Assembly (NCBI GenBank): GCA_032719365.1 | Contig: CM064872.1 | Location: 69,132,752 to 69,196,751, forward strand | Direction: 5' to 3' | DNA length: 64,000 nucleotides | Origin: Prinsepia uniflora | Lineage: Eukaryota > Streptophyta > Magnoliopsida > Rosales > Rosaceae | Shown: piece by piece, positions 34,441-46,471 of the stretch | How the letters are laid out: each line of letters starts with the position of its first letter | Numbering within the stretch: position 1 is the first letter of the stretch | The notes under the pieces: model-generated | The model's database searches: none | Told to the model about the DNA's origin: nothing | What the model saw: the letters and a program-made list of their open reading frames with translations, nothing else | Program-made: the position numbers and the translations under genes

Positions 34441-37400
34441 ACCTTCCCTCCTTAAAGAATTTCGTCCTCGAAATTACCAATAACCTTATTCCACAACCAC
34501 CTTGTGGAAACAATTCGACCACACATCTGTGTACACTTGTACACCCACATACTGGGACAACACCAGTCTCGTTTGTACCCAGACATACCACCTCAGTCAT
34601 ACGTCATAATAGCAACAACACTCGACCACCTCGAGTGGAAATGATCACCTGATCCGCGATAAAATCGCCTAACCATTTAGCTGACTCCTTCAGCTAGATG
34701 GTTCCTTCCCATTGCCAATAAATCCTTACATTTGCTCCCGCCGGGAGTCACCAAATCTCATTTGTCAGTCCATGCTGACACCACTAGTCAAACTGTCATC
34801 ACAAAACTTTACCACCCTGATAAAGCCCCAACCATCTGTCCATCCGTGACAACACCACGTACTACATCACTCTCGATGTAGCGCAAGATCAACCACATGA
34901 TCTCAATTCGCAGGGCAAGCCCATCCTGCGACATAAATAAATCTCAATGTCCATAATCGCCGACTCCCTCAGCGAACCAAAACGCTGGAAAAATATGACG
35001 GCGTAGTAGCATCACGCAAGGCTACTCGTGGTTACTCTGACCACCAACTCACTCATCCTGAGTGTACGTATACCGCCAACTTACTCAATCAAGTGGTGTA
35101 ACTGGAACACATTGAATACCAGCCCAGCAGTGACACACATCTCAGTACTAGGGTTCCATAAGCCAACCATGGCTAAGAGCACCTGCTCATACAATCACTG
35201 AACCCTGACAAAATCACTCTGCCCAGCGCACAGTATCCAATGTCCAGTCCACAATATAGCCAAACAAATGATATCAGAACCAATCCGATTACCAACACAT
35301 TAGTTACACACCACTGGTACATCCCATGTACCGCCATTAGGCACCACTCAGCCTAACCAGTATCAATCCTCGTACAACGTACCCTGTACGTACCTCAATC
35401 CATCAATCTGACTATAGCCACCCAGGTTATAGCCAAACACGTTCTAGTAATGGGGCACATTTGCTCAAACCAACATGAGACAAAACGAACTCCACCCGTC
35501 ATCTAGTTCCAATTCCGAATCCGAATCCGCAATTTCGTAAGAAATTCCGAATCCAAACCCAAACATCACATATTTAATCCATTTCCAAATCCGAATCCGA
35601 AATCATTATTCCGTAAGCTAGCATTGGAATAACCATTCCGTACCCAAATCCAGTAATCCATTTTCGAGCTTCGCAATCGAATCCTGAATCGTCACCCAGA
35701 AATTCGATTCCAAAACCCAAAATCTCGTTTACGTCCACCAAGACGTAACAAAACCGAACCTATCGGTTGCCTCTCCAAAACACTCGATTTACTTCATAGG
35801 GAAGCCCATCCCAATATCCACACGTCAAAGGTTGACAAAATCCGACCACATCGGAAACCTACTCAACCAAGTCACAAACCATATGGACTTCACTCCGAGA
35901 AGAAGTTCAGTCTCGTCATTTACGATTCACATACCAAGGTAAGAGTGATAACTCTCATCCAATCTGGATCATCACGACCACAACCCAGATCCATCGCTAC
36001 GTCACTCGACAAGTAATATCGCGATCCTAGATCGTCACATCGACCAAAGTCGACAACATCGCAAATCAGATCCACCTAGGATCCATACATGCTCACATAG
36101 CTAACAGTCCATCCGAAAGCCGATCGTAGGGTCTTACACCCCAAATTGAATCCTTCGCCAAATTTCCCTTGGTGGAAAGATGACAACGCATTTCACCACC
36201 AAATCCAAAATCATACTCAACTGCTTGTGTCCAATGACCCAAGGCCAAACCTGGGTCCACCTACCAATACACGCTCAACGTACTGGTAGCAACAATCATC
36301 ACCTGCCACGGCAGGAAATAAGAAGTCAACCCCAAAGACTTCGGAATACCAATCACCGGTGTGGAAACGAGCACTTCCCTCGTCTCCCAATCACAACTCT
36401 CCCCGGATAGAGAGTTCCAACCATGTTGGAAACAGACATGCTCCCAATGAGATGTCAAGTCCAACCACGGGACTTCCCACGTCCATACCTCACTTGGACC
36501 ACCACGTGTCCAAAATCAATTCATTACTCGGACCTCACGTCCGCCAATAGTCATGTATGCACACACCCCGATTCCGGACGGAAATTTCCTCAACTCTGCC
36601 TGGATGTGCATACCATACTGCCTTCGTCTCACATCTCGACCTTAACAGGTTCAATCCTCAGGTTCCCAGTGATTCACAATCACAAAATACTACGAATGGT
36701 TTCCCCGACTTTTCCAATTTCAGTAATTTCCTTGTACTTCCTGGGGATATAAGCAGTACACAAACTTACCAATCTCGGAGTTGACCACAACTCCCCAAGT
36801 CCACCAACTCGCATGACATAGGGAACATCGTCCCTAGATTCCCCAAGTTTCAATCATACCATTTTATCCATTCATCACTTGTCATCATAAATCTGTTAGG
36901 ACTTATCCCAACACGACACAACCTCCACTGGATCCCATCCAGTCCAAGACTCAACCACCACTGAGTCGCAGATACCAATCATCTGTTCATCATGACAGAG
37001 GCACACCCCAAATGGTGGCTTCTCGTCATCACAATCACCGACACCGGTACCAGCACCAGTGCTAGTACCAGCACCACGCACCATCATCAATACCAGTATC
37101 AGCACACAGGCATCCATACTAGTATTGGCATATAGGTATCACCATACCAACATCCAAACATAGCACACGAACACCCATGCTAGCACACGAACATCCATGC
37201 TAGCACACAGTGTGCAAAGTTGTTACCCTGGATCTCCGTTCATTCCGAACGACGATCCCGTAACACCACTCGTACCCCAGGACTATGGGTACCTCCAATT
37301 TGCCATCGGCACATCAGGATAATGAACGTTCCCTGAACGTCCCCAAGTATCAAAGCCACACAAAATACCCTCGATAGCCAGTCATCTCGACACAACTGTC

Positions 37401-38137
37401 GACCAACAGTCATCGTTGTCAAGATCCGTAACCACACCTCACACTCATATTCGATCCAACACGGGATTCCATATTTTATCTCGTAACCGCATCCGTGGAT
37501 CAAATCCCATAATCCAGACTAGACTCACTAGAGTCATCCACATGGTCATCCATGACCTCAGCCGCGCGTCGCAGCACAAGTTCTCACTTAAGGTTCACCT
37601 TTCGGTCCATCAATTATAAATCAGGGTTCCAAGGTCACACCCTAGGGTTCCACCGAACCCAACTGCCTTTTGCAGTAAAATCCACAACCTGACCGACTCT
37701 GCGGTTCTGACATCGTATAGACATCCAATCCAATCCAATCGTCAACTCAACGTGGGTTCCACCACGAAGGTCATCGGCTAACTCCGATGCACCAACAACC
37801 CGAACACTAGCCAACACTACCAGGGTCCAAAACATAGACCAATACTCAACCGAGCTTCACATTTCCAATCAAATGAGGTTCCCTGAACCTAGCTGTGCCC
37901 AGTGGCACAACAATTCATCATCTCATGACCGAACCGACGGTCCCACATTACCAGTTAATCGTATACAACCCCACCTGGGTTGAATCGCATCAATGCACGG
38001 CGTATCGGGCCAAACACACCCAATTCACCATACAAACCCCAAACTATCTATCAGGTTGACAACGGAACAGCAGCCCAAAGAGACATCACACCCTCGACCT
38101 TCGCGCACAAAAGAGCAAAACCTGCTCTGATACCACT
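34441..38137 (-). other. Element B internal domain, noncoding
   Basis: No gag, protease, RT or integrase motif is visible on either strand. It starts with the polypurine tract complement (ACCTTCCCTCCTTAAAG) and ends with the PBS. Short inverted repeats are frequent, for example CACTCGA/TCGAGTG at 34619-34637 and TGTGCC/GGCACA near 37896. The 37020-37210 part has CATCCATGCTAGCACACGAA-type tandem words. It is collinear with family A's internal domain. Confidence 0.75.
38124..38135 (-). other. Element B primer binding site
   Basis: Exact complement of TGGTATCAGAGC, two bases from the 5' LTR at 38138. Confidence 0.92.
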
Positions 38138-41013
38138 TGACACGACCCATCCCAATCCCCCCGGGATTACCATGGAATGTGACGTGCTCCCGTCTGACAA
38201 GAGGCGCCAGACAAGGGATAACCGATTGCCATTGCCCAAACGGGCTTCCAGAGTGCGTAAGGATCGATGGAGGAGGTGCGCGATGCTCAAGTCTCTGCTG
38301 CAGTCGTATCCGGAATCAACCTGAAGGGCATTAAAATCCAAAAGCTGTGAGTGGACGAAAATAAACAAGTCTGCTTAAAACATTTATAAGACATTTATGC
38401 CCCTCAGTAAAATCATATGCATGCACCAAAACCAATAATCCCATATTTATTTAGAAATAACCATTAGGGCCTTAGCCCGGAAACCAAAGCATATTTTCAA
38501 TTTCCAAAAGTAAATCCAAGAGTTATTTCATCAATCCAGTAATATTCATTTATTATTTTTCCATCTCCGGCATCCCCGATGCCTAGCGTCCTAGACGCTT
38601 GACGTTCCAGACGTCATATCTCACGGTATTAAGCAACGCGTGCTGCCCGGGGTCTCACCGGGTCCATATCTCTGACATCCCCGATGTCTGACGTCCATGA
38701 CGTCCAGCAATCCTGCTCCTGGATCACTATACGGTCCGGTAGCTCCGTACAATGAGCCCTCGCAGGCAATGCACCGTGACTTCTCCAGTGTCCCCGACAC
38801 TTGGAGGAGACCAGGATATAAATATCCTCATATCGAGATGGTTTTATGGAACACATTTTATTATTCATTTCCAAAATATCACAAGGGCCCTGCCCCGAAT
38901 TTCCATAAAACCGTCACAAGTCCAAATAGTTGAATCAAATCCGAAATAGTTCATTCAATTCCATTTTAGGGTCCCCGACCCGAAATCACATATACAAGTC
39001 AACTGGGCTCCTGGCCCGATTCATAAGTTAACTGGGCCCCTGGCCCGATTTCATAATTCAATTGGGCCCCTGGCCCGATTCAACAAATTAACTGGGCCCC
39101 TGGCCCGATTTCACATTATCAAATCCGTGACCGTTTCATGAAATCATATCCATCCATATTTATGGAAATCAGTGCAAATCCAGAAAACCTCGATTCACGT
39201 GCAAACACGTAAATCGCCTCGAAAAGCGTGAAAACATATAAATTCACTGATATCCAAAATAAATCATATAATCCCAATTATAACAATCATAAAACAGTTA
39301 TGCATGCATCGAATTTATAAAACCAATGTCCACTCACAGACCGTTTAACCGAGCGCCTCGATACGCGTGCCATAGGCCCTCCCGGGCCACCTCACTATCA
39401 CCGGGACTCCCAATCCTGTTCAAATCAATTTAGAGGATCACTAACCTCATCATTAACATCCTATTCAAGTCCCGTAATTTTCCCGAATTTTTAAGTATTT
39501 TTAAATTGGATTTAAAACCTTCGGACATCCCGAACAATATCGAGACGGTGTCCGATCGACACGAAACCAATCCCAAAATGTTCGTTACAATGTATAGGAT
39601 AAAAGTCATGTTGACCTCACCTCGAGATTCGTGCCCACGCGCCGTCACGCGCCGCCGTGAGTGGCTGCGCGTGAAAGCCACGCGCCTGCTACAGTGCTCC
39701 TTCTTCACCCGAATGACTGGTAAACGGGTCAGATTACCCGCGATAGGATCCGTTTCAAACACCCTCAGTTCGATATCAATTCCATCCGTTCTAGATCCTA
39801 CAACAATCACCAATCCACCAATTTCAGTTCTGTGTCCATGATTAGCATCAACCGTCGATCAATCTTGTCGACAACCCGTGATCACCCAAAACGGGTCGAT
39901 CACCAGAGCTCCTCCAATCCTTAACCAAAATCAAATTAACTTCACAGGAAGTTAATAAGGACTACAACGAACTAATTAGCATCATTAATTTAACTCGACA
40001 ATACCTCAATCGTCACAACTCAAGCTCGAGTTTTCCGGCCGTCCACCATGTCCGTTCACGGCCCTAGGAGCTCCCAAGCTTGCCCCATTTGATCTGGTTC
40101 GACTCGTTGAAGTTCCAGGAAGCTCAAACACTCATCAATTAGGCTTGGGCTGGCCTGAAACTGGAAATTCGAATTTGAATTCCCCAGAACCCAGTTTCGG
40201 GTTTTCAGAGAATTTCAGCCCCAAACTCACTCATTCCTCTCATTCTCAATCTCAGTGAACCGCTCTCGACTCACTCACCATTCTTTTAATTCAATTCAGC
40301 CGTTAAAGGCGTCCAAAAGTGTCCTCAAATGACTGTGCAAGGTTCCCCTGCACAGACCCGAAAACATTAAACAACCAGTGCCCATGTCCTTTTGATCGAT
40401 TGCCAGCACCAAACATGTGCAATTCCACCTCATACTGGTCCAATTAACTCAATTAAATCATAAACAAAACAAGGGATCGATCGCACAAAGCATCCACCTC
40501 ACGGCTAATTCAATGGAACAGTGTCCCGTGAAGAAAATTACAATTCTGCCCTTGTGCAGAAAATTACCAAAATGCCCCTCACGCATCCTGACCCGTAACT
40601 CGGTCATACGGACTCCGATTGATGCGTGCCGCCTGTCTACGAACTCAGGGCATCGAGACCTTCCTAACGGTCCTCGGTCCTCGGCCATCGGGCATCCCGA
40701 TCAAAAAGTCAACATTTCCCCCTTATATCGTCCAAATTACGAAAACGCCCCTGGACTTCCGTACATCATAACTTTCACCACGAACGTCGGAATCGAACGT
40801 GCCACCTGTCTATGAACTCGTGACGTCCCGAACTACGTCACGGTCATCGGTCAAAGTCCATTTGACCATCCGAATTAAAAGTCAACGTCTTGCCCACGCC
40901 CAGGGGCAAAACGGTCATTTTGCACAATTCGTCCGAAATCGCCCAACTAATCCCAGATTAGTAAATCACAATTAAATAATATTAAATCCCGATATTCGGG
41001 ACGGGTCGTTACA
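38138..41013 (-). repeat. Element B right (5') LTR
   Basis: Copy of 31565-34440 with no differences found in the frames compared. Its hairpin array is at 38569-39106. Confidence 0.93.
38569..39106 (-). repeat. Hairpin array, LTR B (right)
   Basis: Same twelve units as 31996-32533, shifted by 6573. As the 5' LTR copy it would be present in the element's transcript if it lies downstream of the start site. Confidence 0.9.
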
Positions 41014-41018
41014 ACGGT

Positions 41019-41895
41019 GCTCATTGGTTCCCCTGCAAGCTCCTGAGCCTTCTACTACCTTGGTTTGAGCCACCACATGGTACAACCACAGCCACAGGGC
41101 CACCGCCTCTCTGTTTTCCCAAAACTTCCAGCCTCCTCCGTCGTGCCTCCGTGCACGGTTGCAGCTCCAAAACACGATCTGTAGCTCAGCCTTGGCTCCC
41201 TGTTACTCTCAAAATCCACCACCCACTCACTCTTGCACTGAATCGATCATAATCTCTCTAATTTTTCCTCTCTATTTTCTGGTTCTCAAAGCCCAAATGC
41301 ACGATTTTGAACGTGCACAATGTGTGGCCGTGCACACTTAGACTCCCCCAGAAGCCTCTAGCTTCTGCCCACATGTCCACTCTCCATGGTCTCAGCACAA
41401 AATATCCCAGCCCACAAATGCCACTTGTTCTGATCTGATTGGGCTGAGGAAAAAGACTAAAATACCCCTAGGTGTACAAATTACCATTTTACCCTCGAAC
41501 TTCTCAGACCCGTAACTATTCCATCCGACGTCCGATGACAGCGTGCCGCCTGTCGTTGTACTCAGGACGTTGAGACCTATCTAACGGTCCTCGGTCTATG
41601 AGAAAATTACAAGTCCAAGAAAAAGTCAACATTTCCCTCAATTAGTCCAAATTACGGTAACGCCCTCAATCTTCCGAACGTCATAACGTTTTCTCCGTTT
41701 GTCCGAATCGAACCTGCCACCTGTCTATGGACTCGTGACGTCCTAAACTACGTCACGGTCAAGGGTCAACACTCATCCAATCTGTAAATCAAAAAGTCAA
41801 CTTTTAACACACTATTCACAAGGGCAAAATTGTCCTTTCATACAAATATTTACAAAATTACATTTATACCCTTCCCGAAGGTACGAGTTGTTACA
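41019..41895 (-). repeat. Element C left LTR, second part
   Basis: Continues C's LTR after the B insertion and aligns with 48343-49218. It ends GTTGTTACA next to the polypurine tract complement. Confidence 0.88.
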
Positions 41896-41930
41896 ATCTA
41901 CCCCCCTAAAAAGAATTTCGTCCCCGAAAT

Positions 41931-43565
41931 TCAATGAAACAAATAAGGGTACTGTTCACGCATCAAGGCCTCGGGTTCCCAAGTAGCTTCTTCCACCTGA
42001 TGATTTCTCCACAATACTTTAACTAAGGGAACCGTCTTCCTCCGTAAAACCTTGTCCTTTCGATCCAAAATTGCTACTGGCTGCTCATCAAAGCTCAAGT
42101 CTTCCCTCAGTTCAACAGGTTGTGCTTCCAGAACATGTGAATCATCTCGTATATATTTCCGAAGCATAGATACATGGAAGACATTATGTACTTTTTCCAG
42201 ATCTGCCAGTAAAGCCAACTGATAAGCAACAGGACCAATCTGCTCTATGATCTCATAAGGTCCAATGTAACGAGGACTCAACATCCCTCGTCTGCCAAAC
42301 CGACCAATTCCCTTCCAAGGAGATAACTTTAAGAAAACCCAGTCTCCTACGGCAAACTCCAAATCCCTGATCCTACGGTCGGCGTAGCTCTTCTGTCGGT
42401 CCTGAGCTGCCTTCAATCGATCTCGAATTAGTGCCATTTTTTCCTGCGTAAGATCTACCAGCTCGGAAGTAGTCAATCTCCTCTCACCTACCTCGGTCCA
42501 ACACAACGGAGTCCGACACTGTCGCCCGTACAAAGCCTCATAAGGTGCCATCCCAATGCTCTCCTGATAACTGTTATTGTAGGCGAACTCCATCAAAGGT
42601 AGATGTGATTCCCAAGTACCCTGAAACTGCAAAATACAAGCTCGCATCATGTCCTCGAGAATCTGGATAGTCCGCTCAGACTGTCCATCGGTCTGAGGAT
42701 GAAAAGCAGTACTGAAATGCAACTTTGTCCCAAAAGCTTCCTGTAAGCTCTGCAAAAATCGAGAAGTAAATCTCGGATCTCTGTCAGATATTATCAACTC
42801 TGGAGTACCATGCAGTCGAATAATCTCATCTATAAACAACTGGGCAAACTGCGTCAACCTGAAATTCTCCCTTACTGGTAAGAAATGAGCAGACTTTGTA
42901 AGTCTATCCACGATCACCCACACACCATCGTGTCCCCTCGGTGTTCTAGGAAGCTTGAATACAAAATCCATCGTCAGGTGATCCCATTTCCACTCGGGGA
43001 TCGGTAAAGGTTGCATTGCTCCATAGGGTCTCTGCCGCTCAGCTTTCACCTGCTGACAGATCAAACATCTGCTAACATACTCTGCAATCTCACGTTTCAT
43101 CCCTGACCACCAGTAATGCTCTCGAAGGGTACGATACATCTTGGTCCCACCAGGATGCATCGCATAAGCTGAACAATGAGCCTCATCCAATATCACCTTC
43201 TTCAAGGCTTCGTCCTCGGGTACGTACAACCGTCCATCCTTAACCAAGGATCTATCCTCGCGAATCTCAAAGTCCTGTCTCTCTCCAGCCTCGACCTCAA
43301 TACGTATGATGCCCAAAATAGGGTCCTCAAACTGAGAATCAATAACCTGATCAATCAAAACAGGTCGCACGTGGAAACTCGCTAAAAGTGCTCCCTGATC
43401 ATCCACAGTCAATTCTACTCCCAGCCTGCGAAGCTCAACCAACAAAGGTAATCGTACTGTCCTCAAATGCGACAAAGAACTAGCTGACTTCCTGCTCAAA
43501 GCATCGGCTACCACATTAGCCTTCCCTGGATGATACTCAATAGTACAGTCGTAGTCCTTAAGAAA
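41931..43565 (-). CDS. pol: Gypsy C integrase with chromodomain (open segment)
   Basis: This is the longest intact frame in the window, 527 codons from the Met at 43514. It starts in the tail of RNase H (VADALSRK). Residues 113-153 carry the HHCC zinc site (H113, H120, C150, C153). The catalytic triad is D183 (TMDF), D244 (ISDRDPRF) and E280 (QSERT), with the expected 35-residue D-E spacing. The C-terminal 60 residues, with VAILDRKDKVLRR and WEPEALMREQYPYLF, form a chromodomain, which directs integration to heterochromatin in this clade. A TAG at 43568-43566 separates it from RNase H. The domain alone could fold, but it needs processing from a polyprotein that this copy cannot make. Confidence 0.9.
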   Translation of the reverse strand, partial: FLKDYDCTIEYHPGKANVVADALSRKSASSLSHLRTVRLPLLVELRRLGVELTVDDQGALLASFHVRPVLIDQVIDSQFEDPILGIIRIEVEAGERQDFEIREDRSLVKDGRLYVPEDEALKKVILDEAHCSAYAMHPGGTKMYRTLREHYWWSGMKREIAEYVSRCLICQQVKAERQRPYGAMQPLPIPEWKWDHLTMDFVFKLPRTPRGHDGVWVIVDRLTKSAHFLPVRENFRLTQFAQLFIDEIIRLHGTPELIISDRDPRFTSRFLQSLQEAFGTKLHFSTAFHPQTDGQSERTIQILEDMMRACILQFQGTWESHLPLMEFAYNNSYQESIGMAPYEALYGRQCRTPLCWTEVGERRLTTSELVDLTQEKMALIRDRLKAAQDRQKSYADRRIRDLEFAVGDWVFLKLSPWKGIGRFGRRGMLSPRYIGPYEIIEQIGPVAYQLALLADLEKVHNVFHVSMLRKYIRDDSHVLEAQPVELREDLSFDEQPVAILDRKDKVLRRKTVPLVKVLWRNHQVEEATWEPEALMREQYPYLFH

Positions 43566-44072
43566 CTACAACCATTGGCGCTGTCTCAGATTCAATTCCT
43601 TCTGAGTAAACAAATACTTTAAACTCTTATGGTCCGTGAAGATCCTGCACCTCGCGCCATACAAATAATGTCGCCAAATCTTCAGTGCATGAACCACCGC
43701 CGCCAGTTCCAAGTCATGAGTAGGATAGTTCATCTCAAGGGGTTTCAACTGCCGAGAAGCGAAAGTAATCACCTTCCCATGTTGCATCAATACACAGCCC
43801 AAACCCTGTAAAGAAGCGTCACTATAAACCTCGAACTCCCCACTATCATCTGGAAGGGCTAACACAGGAGCAGATGTCAACCGTCTTTTAAGCTCCTGGA
43901 AACTCTGTTCACATTTCTCATCCCACTCAAACCGAACTCCTTTCCGAGTCAACCTTGTCAACGGAACAGCAAGAATAGAAAAACCCTCAATAAATCGTCG
44001 ATAATAACCTGCTAAACCCAGAAAACTCCTAATCTCTGTCACCATCTTGGGCTGTTCCCAATTTGCTACCGC
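43566..44072 (-). pseudogene. pol: Gypsy C RT thumb and RNase H
   Basis: Open from the stop at 44075-44073 to TAG at 43568-43566. It shows FLGLAGYYRRFI at the RT-connection junction, then the RNase H residues FEVYSDASLQGLGCVL (first Asp), LELAAVVHALKIWRHYLYG (Glu) and IFTDHKSLKYLF (second Asp). RNase H removes RNA from the RNA:DNA hybrid during reverse transcription. The bounding stops are single-base changes in otherwise family-like sequence. Confidence 0.88.
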
Positions 44073-44378
44073 CTAAACCTTCTGAGGATCCACTTTGATG
44101 CCCTCGACTGAAATCACATGACCTAAAAATCCAAAACTGATCAACCAAAACTGACACTTACTCAACTTCGCATACAACTGATGCTCTCTCAGGGTCTTAA
44201 GCATTGTTCTCAGATGTTTCTCGTGCGCCTTTGCACTCTTCGAATACACCAAAATGTCGTCAATGAAGAAAATCACAAAATGATCCAAATACAACCGGAA
44301 CACTCGGTTCATGAGGTCCATAAAGGCTGCTGAGGCATTAGTCAATCCAAAAGGCATCACAACAAACTCGTAATGACC
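44073..44378 (-). pseudogene. pol: Gypsy C reverse transcriptase, palm segment
   Basis: Open between the stops at 44381-44379 and 44075-44073. It contains MPFGLTNASAAFMDLMNRVF and the active-site strand FFIDDILVYSKS, where FIDD replaces the usual YVDD/FIDD motif without losing the two Asps. LSKCQFWLISFGFLGHVIS follows. RT synthesises cDNA from element RNA in the particle. Confidence 0.9.
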
Positions 44379-45737
44379 TTACCTGGTCCGAAAAGCTGTC
44401 TTCGGTACATCCTCCTCTTTGACCCTCAACTGATGGTAGCCGGAGCGAAGATCAATCTTCGAAAAGTACTGTGCTCCCTTCAACTGGTCAAACAAATCAT
44501 CAATCCGGGGTAAAGGATACTTATTCCGAATCGTTACCTTATTCAACTGTCTGTAGTCAACACACAATCTCAAACCTCCGTCCTTTTTCTTCACAAACAG
44601 TACAGGTGCTCCCCACGGTGACATACTCGGTCGAACGAATCCTATATCGACCAACTCTTGTAACTGGGCCTTAAGTTCCCTCAATTCTGCAGGTGCCATG
44701 CGATAAGGAGTCTGTGAAATAGGCTGTGTACCTGGTAAAAGATCAATCGTAAACTCAATGTCTCGCTGAGGTGGTAATCCTGTCAACTCCTCGGGAAAGA
44801 CATCAAAAAACTCCCGTACCACTGGTATATCCTCCGCCCTCGCTGGCGAAGCACGTGTATCCACCACATGGGCTATGTAGCCCTGACACCCCTTACGCAA
44901 CAGCTTGCTAGCCTCAAGTGCCGAAATAACTCCGGTAGGAAGTGCACGTTGATCACCTTGAAATGTAGTCTCTGGTAATCCTGGACTCCGAAAAGTCACT
45001 CTCCTATCGAAACATTCGATAGAAGCATGATGTCTCGTCAACCAGTCCATGCCCAATATAACATCAAAATCCCGTAGATCCAATAGTAACAAATCCGCCA
45101 TTAACTTAACCTCATCTACCATCACCGGATACTCTCTCAACACCTGAGTCACTACCAACACCTCCCCAATAGGTGTACTCACCCCTAACGCACACTCCAA
45201 AGCAGATACCTCCCTCTCCATCACCAGACTACAACTCCGGGCTATGAACGAATGAGTAGCCCCGGGATCGATCAAAGAAAAAACAGTGTGACCAAGTATG
45301 GTGAGTGTACATGTCACCACGCCCGGTGCTGATCTGGCCTCCTGCTGGGTCATAGCAAAAACTCGCGCCTGCGGTCCTGATGACCTACCGCGCCCTCTAG
45401 AACTGCTCGTGGCACCACCACCACCCCTAGGGCCTGCTGCCCCTGACACTGATGCAGTACTCCGCCCAGGTTCTGCTACACCTCGGCCTACTCCACCCTT
45501 CTGAGCTGACAATGGGCACTCCCTCCGAAAGTGTCCTCGCTCACCACAGTAGTAGCAGACATCTCTACCGGGTCCACCGGTCTGCCTCCCAGTAGAATCA
45601 ACAGAAGTAGCACTCGCTTGAGGAGTCGGCTGTGCCCTAGCTCTCCGAAATTCTGAGCCCTGAAAACTTCCTGGTCTGCCAAACCGGGCTCCACCAGCTG
45701 ATGACGAACCACCAAAATTGCCCCGCTTTGGGGTCCT
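44379..45737 (-). pseudogene. gag-pol: Gypsy C gag zinc knuckle, protease and RT fingers
   Basis: One open frame of 453 codons from the TAG at 45740-45738 to the TAA at 44381-44379. A CX2CX4HX4C zinc knuckle (C-YYC-GERGH-FRREC) lies at 45516-45557. A glycine/serine/arginine linker follows, then an aspartic protease with the active-site segment LIDPGATHSFI at about 45245-45275. Next is the RT entry with DIEFTIDLLPGT, PYRMAPAEL, VLFVKKKDGGLRLCVDYRQL and FSKIDLRSGYHQ. The knuckle binds RNA and the protease cleaves the polyprotein. It ends at TAA where a Tyr codon is normal in the RT palm. Confidence 0.9.
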
Positions 45738-45740
45738 CTA

Positions 45741-46382
45741 ACTCGATGCTCCAAGAAAAGAATGCTCTCGGCGTCGCACACTGCCCGAGTACTGTGGCCT
45801 GGAAGGCAAACTGGCCTCCACTCTAACAGCAGCATCAGACAACTCCCGGAATGTAGCAAAGGAGTCGGCTGTCACAATGGCTCTAATCTCTCCTCGAAGG
45901 CCCAACTCAAACCGACGGCACTTCTCAGCCTCGGTTGCCACAAATGCAGGAGCGAATCGGGATAGCATCTGGAATCTCTGCTCGTACTCATCTACTGTCA
46001 TGTTTTCTTGTTTCGACTGAAGAAATTCCGCCTCTTTGGCATCGCGGAAAGAGCGGGGATAGTACTGGTCTAAAAACCGCTCCCGGAAAGTCTCCCACGT
46101 CACCGTATGTGCATCCCAGCCGGACAACTCCAGCGTATACCACCACTCATACGCTGCTCCATCTAGCAGAAACGTAGCCAACAAGACCCGGTCCTCTGGA
46201 GGACAATGCATCACTCCAAAAATACGCTCGAGCCGGGTGTTCCATCGGTGAGCTTCCTCTGGGTCTGCCCCACCGCTGAAAGTAGTAGCCCCGAGCCGCT
46301 GGGCTCACTCAATCAAAGCGCTCTCAGTCCCTCTCGCCGCTTCATCTTCAGGTCGTGGAGGGGGTTCACGTCTCGGAGGCAT
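45741..46382 (-). pseudogene. gag: Gypsy C gag (capsid part)
   Basis: The ATG at 46382-46380 opens a frame starting MPPRREPPP, 73 bp from the PBS, the likely gag start. A TGA at 46307-46305 cuts it after 25 codons. The frame then continues with FSGGADPEEAHRW, AYEWWYTLE, WETFRERFLDQYYP and MTVDEYEQRFQMLSRFAP, the Retrotrans_gag domain of Ty3/gypsy elements, to a TAG at 45740-45738. All pieces through integrase are in compatible order, as expected for a single gag-pol polyprotein. Gag forms the capsid that packages element RNA. Confidence 0.88.
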
Positions 46383-46454
46383 GGTCGAACGTACGCTGAA
46401 AGAGGCATAGAGTTAGTAAAACAACCTAGATCCGACACAAACCGACAAACCTAT

Positions 46455-46466
46455 GCTCTGATACCA
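46455..46466 (-). other. Element C primer binding site
   Basis: Exact complement of TGGTATCAGAGC, five bases from the 5' LTR at 46472. Confidence 0.92.
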
Positions 46467-46471
46467 ATTAT

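Larger units (their letters stand above)
31565..41013 (-). mobile_element. Element B, young non-autonomous long-LTR retroelement
   Basis: LTRs are 31565-34440 and 38138-41013, each 2876 bp. Every frame checked translates identically in both at an exact 6573 offset, so insertion is recent. Target duplication ACGGT is at 31560-31564 and 41014-41018, inside C's LTR. The internal domain (34441-38137, 3697 bp) has no gag or pol. The PBS complement (38124-38135) and polypurine tract complement (from 34441) give minus-strand sense. It must use proteins supplied in trans. Confidence 0.93.

Noticed and set aside
36180..37619. Several 60-110 codon frames in the internal domain of element B
   Set aside because: No conserved motif, overlap on both strands, and no counterpart frame in the collinear internal domain of family A.
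45488..45859. Minus-strand frame of 123 codons in element C
   Set aside because: It is out of register with gag. The true frame carries the zinc knuckle at 45516-45557 and the glycine-rich linker.
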